A stretch of DNA of 64,000 nt from Spirochaetales bacterium (GTDB taxonomy: Bacteria > Spirochaetota > Leptospiria > Leptospirales > Leptonemataceae): NCBI GenBank assembly GCA_024233935.1, contig JACKOY010000009.1, forward strand, positions 62,001-126,000, given 5' to 3'. A program made the position numbers and the translations under genes. Each line of letters opens with the position of its first letter. Within the stretch, counting starts at the first letter, position 1. The notes below the pieces were generated by a model that was not told the DNA's origin, ran no database searches, and saw only the letters and a program-made list of their open reading frames with translations. Below are positions 51,344 to 59,790 of this stretch, one piece after another.

Positions 51344-52099
51344 ATGCGAACCAAATTCGTTGCCGGCAACTGGAAAATGTACAAGACACCCTCGGAGGCC
51401 GAAAGCCTCGCGAAGGACCTCAAAGAGCGTTTCAGCAAACCGGGCAGAGCCGATATCGTTGTCTGCCCTCCGTTTACGGCCCTTGATCGGGTTAGCAGGG
51501 TATTGAGCGGAACTCAACTTCGACTCGGGGCCCAGGACATGCACTGGGAAGACCAGGGCGCTTTCACCGGCAAGGTCTCGCACGACATGCTCAAAGACAT
51601 CGGCGTTCAGTACGTCATCATCGGGCATTCCGAACAGCGCACCTATTTCCACGAGACAAACGAGACGGTCTGCAAGAAGACCCGCAAGGCGCTCGAAACC
51701 GGCCTGGTGCCGATCGTCTGCGTGGGGGAAACCCTGGAACAAAGAGAGGCCAACAAAACCGAGGCCATTGTGCAGTCCCACATCGAAGGCGCCTTTCAGG
51801 GTCTCGCGAAAGATCTGGCCCTCGGCGCCATAGTGGCTTACGAACCGGTCTGGGCCATTGGCACGGGCAAGACTGCCACGCCGGCGCAGGCCCAGGAAGT
51901 GCATGCTTTCATTCGCGATCTCGTGAAGAAACTGTACGACGCGGACTTCAGCCAGCAATTGCGCATCCTTTACGGCGGCAGCGTCAAGCCGGGTAACGCG
52001 GCGGAACTCTTCGGATTACCCGATGTGGATGGCGGCCTCATCGGTGGCGCGTCACTCAAAGGCGAGGACTTCGCCGGCATTGTGGCCGCTGCGAACTAA
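51344..52099 (+). CDS. tpiA: Triosephosphate isomerase
   Basis: Interconverts dihydroxyacetone phosphate and glyceraldehyde 3-phosphate in glycolysis. The 251-residue protein has FVAGNWKMYKT (substrate Lys), VIIGHSEQRTYF (catalytic His), VAYEPVWAIGTG (catalytic Glu) and the phosphate loop LYGGSVKPGNAAELF and GGLIGGASL. ATG 51344 is the start by homology. It is not clustered with gap or pgk. Confidence 0.97.
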   Translation: MRTKFVAGNWKMYKTPSEAESLAKDLKERFSKPGRADIVVCPPFTALDRVSRVLSGTQLRLGAQDMHWEDQGAFTGKVSHDMLKDIGVQYVIIGHSEQRTYFHETNETVCKKTRKALETGLVPIVCVGETLEQREANKTEAIVQSHIEGAFQGLAKDLALGAIVAYEPVWAIGTGKTATPAQAQEVHAFIRDLVKKLYDADFSQQLRILYGGSVKPGNAAELFGLPDVDGGLIGGASLKGEDFAGIVAAAN

Positions 52100-52141
52100 A
52101 TCCGGAAAAGCGCCGGGGCGTGCCGTTGCTTGTTCGGGATT

Positions 52142-52176
52142 GGCCGGCGGCTTCGCATCGTGTCGAGCTGCCGGTC
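52142..52176. terminator. Hairpin between convergent tpiA and sulfatase-like gene
   Basis: GGCCGGCGGC (52142-52151) pairs with GCTGCCGGTC (52167-52176) over 10 bp including two G-T pairs. The right arm overlaps the stop codon of the minus-strand gene. No T-run. Confidence 0.35.
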
Positions 52177-54185
52177 TAGGGCGTCCACTCTGCTCCGGAC
52201 AACGCGTCAAAAATCCGTATGCTGCCCCCGCGATGCGCAAAGGTGAACACCGGGTACTTCGGATAGCCGGGGCGAAATCGCTGGATGAAGCTGCGGGCCC
52301 AACTCGTTGCGAAAGGCTGGTCGTACATCACTCCAAAACTCATACCGCGCGAAAGAATGGGTTCCCGTGTTGTCCCGGCCAGATGCCGCATCAAGTCCCC
52401 CAGCCGTGGGTCGGCCGGTAATTCGTCGGGCAGGCTCCGACCAAGCGCCCACAGATCCGCCGTAAACTCGCCCGGGTCGGGTTTGAACAGCACAACCAAG
52501 ACGCCACCGGGCTCCCGAAGAATGCTCAGCGTGCGCAACAGAGCTTCGCGGTCCGCGGGGGCACCGGGCGGAGGGTCATAGTGAAACCAGAGCACGGTAC
52601 GATCCTCCCGGTAGGCCCGAAAACGAAGTATGCTATTGCGTGCCGCCTCGTCCGGAGACCTCGCCACCGAATCGGGCACCGCTTCAAGGACCTGACACCC
52701 CCGGTCGATCAGCCCGTTTGCTTTCCAGTAGCCCCGTCCACCGTCGTATCCCACGCAGATTGTCCGGAAACCATCGGCGGCAAAGCGACTCCACAACGAT
52801 CGTCCATCGACACCCAGATACTCTTCAATGCCGTTCAGATCCTGGAATAGCGCCCGCAGGCTGTGCTCAAATCGGTCCGTCGGAAGGCCCTGAGAGAGCG
52901 CCCGGAATGCGGGCGCGCTCCGGCGAAACTCGCTGCGCACACCCGGTGGATCACTGCGGCCGAAAGAAAAGAACACGATCGTAGTCCGGCCCGGGGCCAC
53001 TTCCTCAGAGGCACCGACGAACTCGGCCGGAGTCAGACGCGCGGGCGACGGAACCGCCTGACAAATATCGCGCACATCATAACGCACGCAGGGGTCAGAG
53101 TCATCCGGATCCTGCCCTGGCCACCGGGAATTGCCATCGCCGTCGAAATCCAAAAGCGCACCGGCCACCGAAAGAACGTCCGAGGTCACTCCACGCGCCG
53201 CCACGATCTGACCGAGAAGGGACGGCCGCGCGGTTCCCGCCAGAAAACCGGCTGGAACGCAGGCCAATAACAGAGCAAGGCTCAATAGCAAGGAGCGCTG
53301 ATAAGCCTGTAGATGATCCGTCAGCCGACCGCCACGATCGCGCGTCAGAAAGGTGGCAGCGACGGCCCAGTGAACCAAACACAGAACGAAAACAGTGGTC
53401 GGTATTCCGTACTGCCGGGCCAGACCGGTCATGCCCAGCCCGGCAACTTCGATGCCATACTCGGTACTGGCGGTGGTCAAAGACAAATCCGGTATGGCGC
53501 CCAGAAACTGAAGCACGACCGCAAGTCCTGCCAGAGCAACACCAATCCACAAGAGCGGTTTCGGCGGCGGAACATTCTCATATCCAGCTGCCAGATGCAA
53601 ACGGTGCACAACTTGCAGAACAATGAAAATCAAAAAGCCCGTCAGTGCCAGATTAAGAACATGAATCAAAAACTCCAGCGGTGTACCGCCTTGCCAGAAA
53701 GGCACCAACAGTGTGCGTGACGCGATCGCTGCGGCCAGCAACAGAGGGGCGTTTAAGCCCCGAAAGAAAGGGAAGAAGTAGGAACAAACGATGCCCGTGG
53801 CCAAACATATAAAGAAGAATAACACGCCGCGCAAAAGTTCGCCGCTTTCGGGGGAGGGAAAATAGGCCTGCAGGGGCATCCCGATGATGATGAACAAAAC
53901 CAGGCCAGGAGCGGCGCCGGTGGAGTACTTCTCGAAACGCAGGAGCAATGAACCGACTGCCAGGGATATCTGGTAAGAGGCCTCAATCAATACCGCATAA
54001 AATACGGCCAGACAAAACATCAACGCGCCGATGCGCGCCAGCCCCTCCAGAAGCCAGGCCGGATTGCGCAGTACGTAGATCGCCCATTCGGGCATCACGA
54101 GAACGAAGCAGGCCAGAAACGCGATCAAGAACGAGCGAAGCACGGGCGCTGCGGCAATGCGGAATAGGTCGGAGGTTCGAATCAC
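52176..54185 (-). CDS. Sulfatase-like membrane protein lacking catalytic motifs
   Basis: A 669-residue protein: about 9 transmembrane segments in residues 1-330, then a large extracytoplasmic domain. Near residue 345 it has DFDGDGNSRWPGQDPDD, a calcium-binding repeat like those in thrombospondin type 3 and in membrane sulfatases. The domain then follows the alkaline-phosphatase/sulfatase order, with TTIVFFSFGRSDPPGVRSEF where the nucleophile usually stands and LLRTLSILREPGGVLVVLFK where TVVVFTSDHGE would be expected. Neither the nucleophile Ser/Thr/Cys nor the DHG metal ligands are seen. Function unknown. Coupled to the vWA gene, 8 bases upstream. Confidence 0.55.
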   Translation of the reverse strand: MIRTSDLFRIAAAPVLRSFLIAFLACFVLVMPEWAIYVLRNPAWLLEGLARIGALMFCLAVFYAVLIEASYQISLAVGSLLLRFEKYSTGAAPGLVLFIIIGMPLQAYFPSPESGELLRGVLFFFICLATGIVCSYFFPFFRGLNAPLLLAAAIASRTLLVPFWQGGTPLEFLIHVLNLALTGFLIFIVLQVVHRLHLAAGYENVPPPKPLLWIGVALAGLAVVLQFLGAIPDLSLTTASTEYGIEVAGLGMTGLARQYGIPTTVFVLCLVHWAVAATFLTRDRGGRLTDHLQAYQRSLLLSLALLLACVPAGFLAGTARPSLLGQIVAARGVTSDVLSVAGALLDFDGDGNSRWPGQDPDDSDPCVRYDVRDICQAVPSPARLTPAEFVGASEEVAPGRTTIVFFSFGRSDPPGVRSEFRRSAPAFRALSQGLPTDRFEHSLRALFQDLNGIEEYLGVDGRSLWSRFAADGFRTICVGYDGGRGYWKANGLIDRGCQVLEAVPDSVARSPDEAARNSILRFRAYREDRTVLWFHYDPPPGAPADREALLRTLSILREPGGVLVVLFKPDPGEFTADLWALGRSLPDELPADPRLGDLMRHLAGTTREPILSRGMSFGVMYDQPFATSWARSFIQRFRPGYPKYPVFTFAHRGGSIRIFDALSGAEWTP

Positions 54186-54193
54186 GCGCGTAA

Positions 54194-55243
54194 CTACTGC
54201 CCCACCTGCACATGATTGGAAACATAGAGATGGTCCGGAACGTCTGTCGTGTCCCAGAGTTCACCCTGCACGTAGATGGGGCCGCGCAGGGCAGCAACCG
54301 GCAACTCCAACTCCAGCGTGCCATCGCCGCGGTCCACGGCGAAGTAGCTGGACCCGTCGACTCCCGCCAGCCCAGCGCGGCCTTCAATGCGGCTCGTGGG
54401 ACCAGGCGTCGCCGGTCTCTGGACCGCCTTGATGGCCACGTGGTAATTGCCGTGCCGACTGGCGCGAAAACGGTAGCTCACAATCAATACGGGGCCGGTG
54501 TCGCGGCGCTCCGCGTGAGCAGATAGAATTTCCAGCATCGGAATCTCGGTTGGATGAGTATTCGTGGGTGCGGCCGGCTGAAAGGGAATCTGCGCTATGT
54601 AATTTGGATCTATGCTAGATTGAATGGCGGCGGCGAAATCGGTGTGGTTGTGCACGTCGAAATATTGCCCGGCGCCCGCCCCTGCGATGGAAGACAACTC
54701 CGATGCCACAGTTCCATTGACATCAAGGCCAATCACGTTGATGCGAACATCTCCGCCGGCCGCGCGAATTCGTTGGGCTTCGCTGACCGGATTGCCGCCG
54801 CAGCTCTCGGCGCCATCCGAAATCACAATGATTCGGGTTCCGGGATGGGACGGCAGGATTGTCTCGCGTATGAGGCGCAACGTCGCGCCCAACGGCGTTG
54901 CCCCGGCCGGAACCATGGTGCTCACCTGACTCTGGAGACTGGCCCGGTTGTCGCGACGAATCGGCGCATAAATGCGTGTGGACCGGCAGCCCGGAATCTG
55001 ATTACCATAAGCGACCAAACCCGCCTCGGCGGCGGCCGGCAGGCGATTGATCTGCTCCGACAAAAGCACCCGGGCAGCCACCATGCGGGGCACATCGCCA
55101 AAGGCCTCGGCCATGGAGCCTGAGGCATCCAGAACGAACAGCACCGGGCCGCTCCCGGACGCTCCTTCCCCCCGGCCGGGGCCCGGAAAAAGGAACAGAG
55201 CCGCCAGGAGTACGGAAAGGGCGATGGGGACGCGCGGCTTCAC
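54194..55243 (-). CDS. vWA-domain secreted protein
   Basis: A 349-residue exported protein. A signal peptide (MKPRVPIALSVLLAALFLF) precedes a von Willebrand A domain (about 35-215) with the complete MIDAS: VLDASGSMAEAFGD (DxSxS), GATPLGATL (Thr) and ISDGAESCGG (Asp). The rest (220-349) is strand-rich, with an extended linker of Pro, Thr and Asn. GTG 55243 is the start I use. TATACT lies just 5 bases upstream on this strand, implying a leaderless start or a start further on. It is divergent from the CnoX-like gene and followed by the sulfatase-like gene. Confidence 0.75.
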   Translation of the reverse strand: MKPRVPIALSVLLAALFLFPGPGRGEGASGSGPVLFVLDASGSMAEAFGDVPRMVAARVLLSEQINRLPAAAEAGLVAYGNQIPGCRSTRIYAPIRRDNRASLQSQVSTMVPAGATPLGATLRLIRETILPSHPGTRIIVISDGAESCGGNPVSEAQRIRAAGGDVRINVIGLDVNGTVASELSSIAGAGAGQYFDVHNHTDFAAAIQSSIDPNYIAQIPFQPAAPTNTHPTEIPMLEILSAHAERRDTGPVLIVSYRFRASRHGNYHVAIKAVQRPATPGPTSRIEGRAGLAGVDGSSYFAVDRGDGTLELELPVAALRGPIYVQGELWDTTDVPDHLYVSNHVQVGQ

Positions 55244-55340
55244 GTGTAGTATATCGTCCTTCCGGTAGAATTCTGAAGATCCCGACCCACAACCAGGCCA
55301 CAAAGTTGACAAACCAGGGCAAAATGCGCTCTTTCGTTGC

Positions 55341-56120
55341 ATGGGCCAGAACGTCAGCGAAGCCGATTTTGCCACCCAGGTGATCGACCAGTCCAGCAAA
55401 ACGCCGATTCTTGTGGATTTTTGGGCGGAGTGGTGCGGCCCCTGCCGCATGCTCACTCCGGTGCTCGAAAAGCTCGAGCAGGAGTACGCTGGCGCGTTTA
55501 GGCTGGTTAAAGTCAATACGGACGAGAATCAGGCCCTGGCCGGTCAGTTTCAGATTACCGGCATACCGGCCTGTCGCCTGTTCGTGAATGGGCAGGTGGC
55601 AGGTGAGTTTACGGGAGCGCTTCCGGAACACGCCGTTCGTCGTTTTCTGGACCAGCATCTCCCACGACCCGAGCTGGACGAGCTTTCGGCCCTGGCCCAA
55701 ACCGACCCCGTCGCGGCCGCCGACATGGCGATCGAAAGGCATTTGAGCGGGCCGGCTGCAGAAGAAATCGTCTGGTTCGGTGTGCAAAGCTTGCTCGAGT
55801 CCGGTAACGACAGTGCCCGGCTGCTCGAAATGCTCGGAAGCATTCCCGAAGTGGGAAGTCCTTTCTCCGACCGGGCCCGGTCCATTCTCGATTTTGTGGC
55901 GCGCAACGGCGAGCATGCACTGAGAAGTCTGGCGCCACTAACGAAAAGCGCCAGCCAGAGCCAGACGCTGGAGACATTTCTGAGTAAGGTTGCGGAGGCC
56001 GAGACCAAAGCAGAACGGGAGGCTGCCCGCAGCGATCTGATCACATGCTTTCAACTTCTGGGCAACGGAAATGAACTGGTCGACGAATACCGCAAGAAAC
56101 TCGCCCGACTTCTCTACTGA
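55341..56120 (+). CDS. CnoX/YbbN-like thioredoxin-TPR protein
   Basis: A 259-residue protein. Residues 1-110 are a thioredoxin domain with a full active site (FWAEWCGPCRML) and the cis-proline (TGIPACRLF). Residues 115-259 are helical TPR-like repeats (LAQTDPVAAADMAIERHL and similar). E. coli CnoX/YbbN has that layout and is a chaperone for oxidised proteins, though its active site differs; here the CxxC is intact, so reductase activity is likely. The ATG lies 97 bases from the divergent vWA gene; a TTGACA at 55306-55311 may be a -35 box, but no good -10 follows. It begins a four-gene operon (LMW-PTP, HMG-CoA lyase, YceI). Confidence 0.8.
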   Translation: MGQNVSEADFATQVIDQSSKTPILVDFWAEWCGPCRMLTPVLEKLEQEYAGAFRLVKVNTDENQALAGQFQITGIPACRLFVNGQVAGEFTGALPEHAVRRFLDQHLPRPELDELSALAQTDPVAAADMAIERHLSGPAAEEIVWFGVQSLLESGNDSARLLEMLGSIPEVGSPFSDRARSILDFVARNGEHALRSLAPLTKSASQSQTLETFLSKVAEAETKAEREAARSDLITCFQLLGNGNELVDEYRKKLARLLY

Positions 56121-56126
56121 ATCTGC

Positions 56127-56615
56127 ATGCACAAGACCGCGGTACTGTTTGTTTGTCTGGGCAACATCTGCCGGTCGCCCGCAGCCGAAGGCACCTTTCG
56201 GCATCTCGTTAAGGAGGCCGGCCTGGAACACGCCTTCCACATTGACTCCTGCGGCACATCCGCCTACCATATCGGCGAGCCTGCGAACGCACGTAGCCGC
56301 CGTACCGCTGCCCGTCACGGAATAACGCTCACCTCCCGGGCCCGACAGCTGCAACTGGATGATTTTCAGACCTTCGATCACATTCTCGCGATGGATCGGA
56401 GCAACCTTCAGGACGTACTACGCATGGCCCCTGCAGAGTCACGAGCCACAATCGCTTTGTTTCGCACGTTCGACCCGGAGGCGAACCCCGAAAAAGTGCC
56501 CGACGTCCCGGATCCGTACTATGGCGGCGACGACGGCTTTGAAGAAGTGCAGCAAATCATGCTCCGCACGAGCCAGTCTTTTCTGCGCCATATCCGGGGA
56601 GTCGTACATGAATAA
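56127..56615 (+). CDS. Low molecular weight protein-tyrosine phosphatase
   Basis: A 162-residue LMW-PTP. The P-loop is VCLGNICRSPAAEG (Cys-x5-Arg-Ser) near the N-terminus, and the acid is in DVPDPYYGGDDGFEEV. ILAMDRSNLQDVL is the usual helix. It removes phosphate from tyrosines or arginine; the partner kinase is not in the window. Its stop overlaps the start of the HMG-CoA lyase gene by 8 bases. Confidence 0.93.
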   Translation: MHKTAVLFVCLGNICRSPAAEGTFRHLVKEAGLEHAFHIDSCGTSAYHIGEPANARSRRTAARHGITLTSRARQLQLDDFQTFDHILAMDRSNLQDVLRMAPAESRATIALFRTFDPEANPEKVPDVPDPYYGGDDGFEEVQQIMLRTSQSFLRHIRGVVHE

Positions 56616-57558
56616 GGGACGGATCTCGATTGTGGAGGTGGGGCCACGAGACGGATTGCAGAACGAGAAGGCAATCGTGCCGGTCGACGTGAAGAAGCAC
56701 TTTATTGACCTTCTTGTACAATCGGGAGAGCAGCGTATTGAAGTCACCTCATTCGTCAGACCGGGCGTGATTCCCCAACTGGCCGATGCCTCAGAACTCA
56801 TGGCCGCCCTTGGCACGGACCGACAGTGGTTTTCGGCTCTGGTTCCTAATCGGCGCGGAATGGAAAAGGCCCTGGAAGCGGGCCTTCGGGAAGTGGCCGT
56901 GTTTACGGCCGCCAGCGAGACGTTTACGAAGCGCAACATCAATGCTTCGATTGCGGAAAGCCTGGAGCGCTTTGAAGAGGTTTTTGCTCTCGCGCAATCC
57001 AACAATGTGCGTGTACGCGCCTATGTGAGCACCGTGATCGAATGTCCGTATGAAGGGAAGATCGAACCGACTCGCGTTTTGGAGGTTTCGGAGGCGTTGC
57101 TGCAAATGGGCGCCTACGAAATTTCTCTGGGCGAAACGATTGGTGTGGCGGTTCCCGATGAGGTCTCGCGTTTACTTGAGATATTATTAAGGAAGCTTCC
57201 GCCCGAGCGGTTTGCGGGTCATTTTCACGACACGAGCGGCACCGCTCTCGCGAATGTCGGGTGCGCCCTTCAGTTTGGGCTGCGAACCTTCGATTCAAGC
57301 GCCGGCGGTCTGGGCGGGTGCCCCTATGCTCCCGGCGCCGCCGGGAATCTGGCGACTGAGGATCTCGTGTATTTCCTGGAACGATCGGGATGGCAGACGG
57401 GGGTGAGTCTGGACAAAATCGTCGGCGCCAGCGCCTACATATATGAGAAGATCGGAAGGGGCATCCTGTCGCGGGTCCATGCCTCCATTGTGGCCCGTCG
57501 CGCGCGCTCAGAAAAAAAAACAGTCGAAAACACGGCGAGCCACCCGGCGTCTAACTGA
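56608..57558 (+). CDS. mvaB: Hydroxymethylglutaryl-CoA lyase
   Basis: Cleaves HMG-CoA to acetoacetate and acetyl-CoA in leucine breakdown. The 316-residue protein has VEVGPRDGLQNEKAIV (metal-binding Asp and catalytic Arg), TAASETFTKRNINASI, AGHFHDTSGTALANV (metal His) and the signature SAGGLGGCPYAPGAAGNLAT with its catalytic Cys. The C-terminal tail after the TIM barrel is rich in Arg, Lys and Ser. GGGGAG precedes ATG 56608. YceI follows after one base. Confidence 0.94.
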   Translation: MNKGRISIVEVGPRDGLQNEKAIVPVDVKKHFIDLLVQSGEQRIEVTSFVRPGVIPQLADASELMAALGTDRQWFSALVPNRRGMEKALEAGLREVAVFTAASETFTKRNINASIAESLERFEEVFALAQSNNVRVRAYVSTVIECPYEGKIEPTRVLEVSEALLQMGAYEISLGETIGVAVPDEVSRLLEILLRKLPPERFAGHFHDTSGTALANVGCALQFGLRTFDSSAGGLGGCPYAPGAAGNLATEDLVYFLERSGWQTGVSLDKIVGASAYIYEKIGRGILSRVHASIVARRARSEKKTVENTASHPASN

Positions 57559-57559
57559 T

Positions 57560-58144
57560 ATGTCAAAATTGCCGTACGTAAATCGCTTTGTCGTCTGCGC
57601 CCTGACTTTGGTCTGGGTTACGCTTCGGACCCCGGAGCTTCCTGCCCAACAGCAACCGCCTGCTGGATACTGGAGTCTCGATCGATCCAGTTCAAGCATC
57701 GAATTCGTTGCACGGGCCCGGCTCGGCGACGTGGAAGGGCAGTTTCATGAGTGGTCTTTTACCGGCGCCGTACCGCAGAATCTGGCGCAGGCCCGGGGCC
57801 AGATCTCGGTCGACGTCGCTTCCATTGATACGCGCAATCAACGGCGCGATGACCATCTTCGTAATCCCGATTTTTTCGAAGTGGAACGCTTCCCGACGGC
57901 GGTCTTCATAGTTCAGAGTGTCGAAGTCGATCAAGACCTGGTCTACGTGACCGGACAAATGCAGATCAAAGGTAAGACGCTACCCGTGGAGCTTGAGCTC
58001 GAGCGATCCGAAACCGCAAATCGGCTGGAGCTGAAAGGGGCCATGCACATCCGGCGCTTCGACTACGGCATCACCTACAATAGCGTAATCAACCCCATTG
58101 AGAATGTTGTTTTGATGCGCCTGCATCTCGTGTTCGTACACTGA
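57560..58144 (+). CDS. YceI family periplasmic protein
   Basis: A 194-residue lipocalin-like protein of the YceI family, which bind isoprenoid or other lipids. A signal peptide (VCALTLVWVTLRTPELPA) is followed by SLDRSSSSIEFVARARLGDV, then VDVASIDTRNQRRDDHLRNP and FFEVERFPTAVFI, the core of the family. GQMQIKGKTLPVELELERSE is also typical. It begins 1 base after the HMG-CoA lyase stop. Confidence 0.9.
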   Translation: MSKLPYVNRFVVCALTLVWVTLRTPELPAQQQPPAGYWSLDRSSSSIEFVARARLGDVEGQFHEWSFTGAVPQNLAQARGQISVDVASIDTRNQRRDDHLRNPDFFEVERFPTAVFIVQSVEVDQDLVYVTGQMQIKGKTLPVELELERSETANRLELKGAMHIRRFDYGITYNSVINPIENVVLMRLHLVFVH

Positions 58145-58147
58145 TGC

Positions 58148-58579
58148 TTAATCTTCTTCTCCGGGAGGAATCGCGCGGCAGGAGCCGCTGGCCACTTTTT
58201 CGCCCCTTTGATTGACCCAGAGGATTTTCATTTCCACTGCTTTCAGTCGCTGAATCTTTCTGGTGACCTCCACGGTGCAGGTTATTGTGTCCCCGGGGTA
58301 CGTGGGCCGGCGGTACTTTTGAGTGACTTCGAGGGCGACGGTACCCAATCCGGGTAATTTTGTCCCGAGTATGGGGGCCAGAAGAGAGCCCGGCAAACCA
58401 CCGTGGGCGATGCGACTCTTAAAGCGTGTTTTCTTCGCGTATTCTTCGTCGACATGCACCGGATTGAAATCACCACTGATGCCGGCATAGAGATAGATGT
58501 CCGTTTCGCTGATAGTCTTTGTGAAGCTGGCCGTATCTCCGACCTGAATCTCGTCATATCGCTTGCCGCGCTCATACAT
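58148..58579 (-). CDS. MaoC-like (R)-enoyl-CoA hydratase
   Basis: A 143-residue hot-dog enzyme. The hydratase 2 motif is clear: YAGISGDFNPVHVDEEYAKK (catalytic Asp and His) and FKSRIAHGGLPGSLLAPILG, then LPGLGTVALEVTQKYRRP. It would hydrate (R)-enoyl-CoA or dehydrate in fatty acid or polyester routes. Convergent with YceI, 3 bases between. Its start is 46 bases from the divergent membrane protein. Confidence 0.9.
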   Translation of the reverse strand: MYERGKRYDEIQVGDTASFTKTISETDIYLYAGISGDFNPVHVDEEYAKKTRFKSRIAHGGLPGSLLAPILGTKLPGLGTVALEVTQKYRRPTYPGDTITCTVEVTRKIQRLKAVEMKILWVNQRGEKVASGSCRAIPPGEED

Positions 58580-58625
58580 GCCCGACGGAATCGCAGGCCG
58601 GGCAGGTAGTTGTCAACGAGAGATC

Positions 58626-59138
58626 ATGTACACCCATCGCACACTTTTTCGTCACCTGGCAGTAGCTACGGCCCTGAGCCTATTGCCCTTTTCGATTGCC
58701 GGCCGGGCGGCAGTGCTGGCGGGATTGGAACGGTATGCTATCCTGTACATCTCACTCTTGCTGTTGTCTGTCGGATGGGCGGTGCTGGCGCGCTTGCTGA
58801 CCCGGAATCTTCGCCTTACTCGCTCGTGGCTGCGTGGCGTGGCCCATTTGAAGCGTGACCGATGGGTTCTGCGGGGTTTGAAACGCCCCGCCGCACTCTC
58901 CTCTGCCGGGCTGCGTGCGATCACCCACTGGACCCGCTGTGGGCGGTGTGTCGCCTACTGGAGCGCTGCGGTCTCGGCATTGGTTCTGGTTTGGTGGGGA
59001 CTGCCGGCGGGCGAACAGCCCTGGGCAAACTGGATGGCGCGCGGGTACTACGCGATCCTGTCTGGCTCGGTGGCTGCCTTCCTGATTGTGGCGGCCGAGC
59101 TTGTCCGGGAATTTCGCATTCAAAACAAAGAAAGGTAG
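58626..59138 (+). CDS. Hypothetical membrane protein
   Basis: A 170-residue protein with four hydrophobic segments (about 10-28, 37-57, 108-125, 138-160) and a basic loop (RSWLRGVAHLKRDRWVLRGL) between the second and third. GAGAG lies ahead of the ATG. No family recognised. Confidence 0.55.
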   Translation: MYTHRTLFRHLAVATALSLLPFSIAGRAAVLAGLERYAILYISLLLLSVGWAVLARLLTRNLRLTRSWLRGVAHLKRDRWVLRGLKRPAALSSAGLRAITHWTRCGRCVAYWSAAVSALVLVWWGLPAGEQPWANWMARGYYAILSGSVAAFLIVAAELVREFRIQNKER

Positions 59139-59188
59139 TGTCCCCCATCCGACCGGGGCACTATACTACAGAGGGTTTTGCCGCTCCA

Positions 59189-59737
59189 ATGAATGTCGAA
59201 GCGATTCTGAGTAAGAAGATCTGCCACAATGGTCACAATCTGGCGGAACTGACCCACGAACTCCCTGTGCTCTTCATATTTTTGCGGCATCTCGGCTGCA
59301 CGTTCTGTCGCGAGGCCCTGGCGGACATCGGCGCCCAGAGGCGAGCGATAGAGCTTGAGGGGGCCGGTCTCGCACTGGTGCACATGAGCCCTCCCGAAGA
59401 GGCCGATCCGATTCTGGACGAATACGGTCTCTATGATGTTATCAAAATCAGTGATCCCGATCGTGAACTCTATCAATCCTTCGAGCTTCCGCGCGCGCGA
59501 CTTCATCGGCTCCTGGGAATCAAGGTGATGATCCGCGGACTTCTGGCCGGGGTCATCCGGGGTCATGGCATCGGTTCCCCGATGGGCGACACCTGGCAAC
59601 TGCCGGGCATCTTTCTTGTGTATCAGGGTAAAGTGGCCCGCGCCTATCGACATACCAGCCCGGCCGATCGCCCGAACTACGTGGAACTGGCCTGTTTTCC
59701 GCTCAATCCAGATCAGCCCCTGCCCCGGGCCTGGTAG
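59189..59737 (+). CDS. AhpC/TSA-2-like peroxiredoxin (PRXL2/SelL-like)
   Basis: A 182-residue thioredoxin-fold protein. The active site is FLRHLGCTFCREALADIGAQ (CxxC), the mark of the AhpC-TSA_2/PRXL2 family. LVHMSPPEEADPILDEYGLY and LPGIFLVYQGKVARAYRH are the other family blocks. Thiol-based reduction of peroxide or disulphide is probable. GAGGG lies a little far (13 bases) from ATG 59189. Confidence 0.85.
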   Translation: MNVEAILSKKICHNGHNLAELTHELPVLFIFLRHLGCTFCREALADIGAQRRAIELEGAGLALVHMSPPEEADPILDEYGLYDVIKISDPDRELYQSFELPRARLHRLLGIKVMIRGLLAGVIRGHGIGSPMGDTWQLPGIFLVYQGKVARAYRHTSPADRPNYVELACFPLNPDQPLPRAW

Positions 59738-59790
59738 AAGCGATTCCGCGTTTGAACTTTTCTCGATTACCGATCGTCTATCTTGCAATC

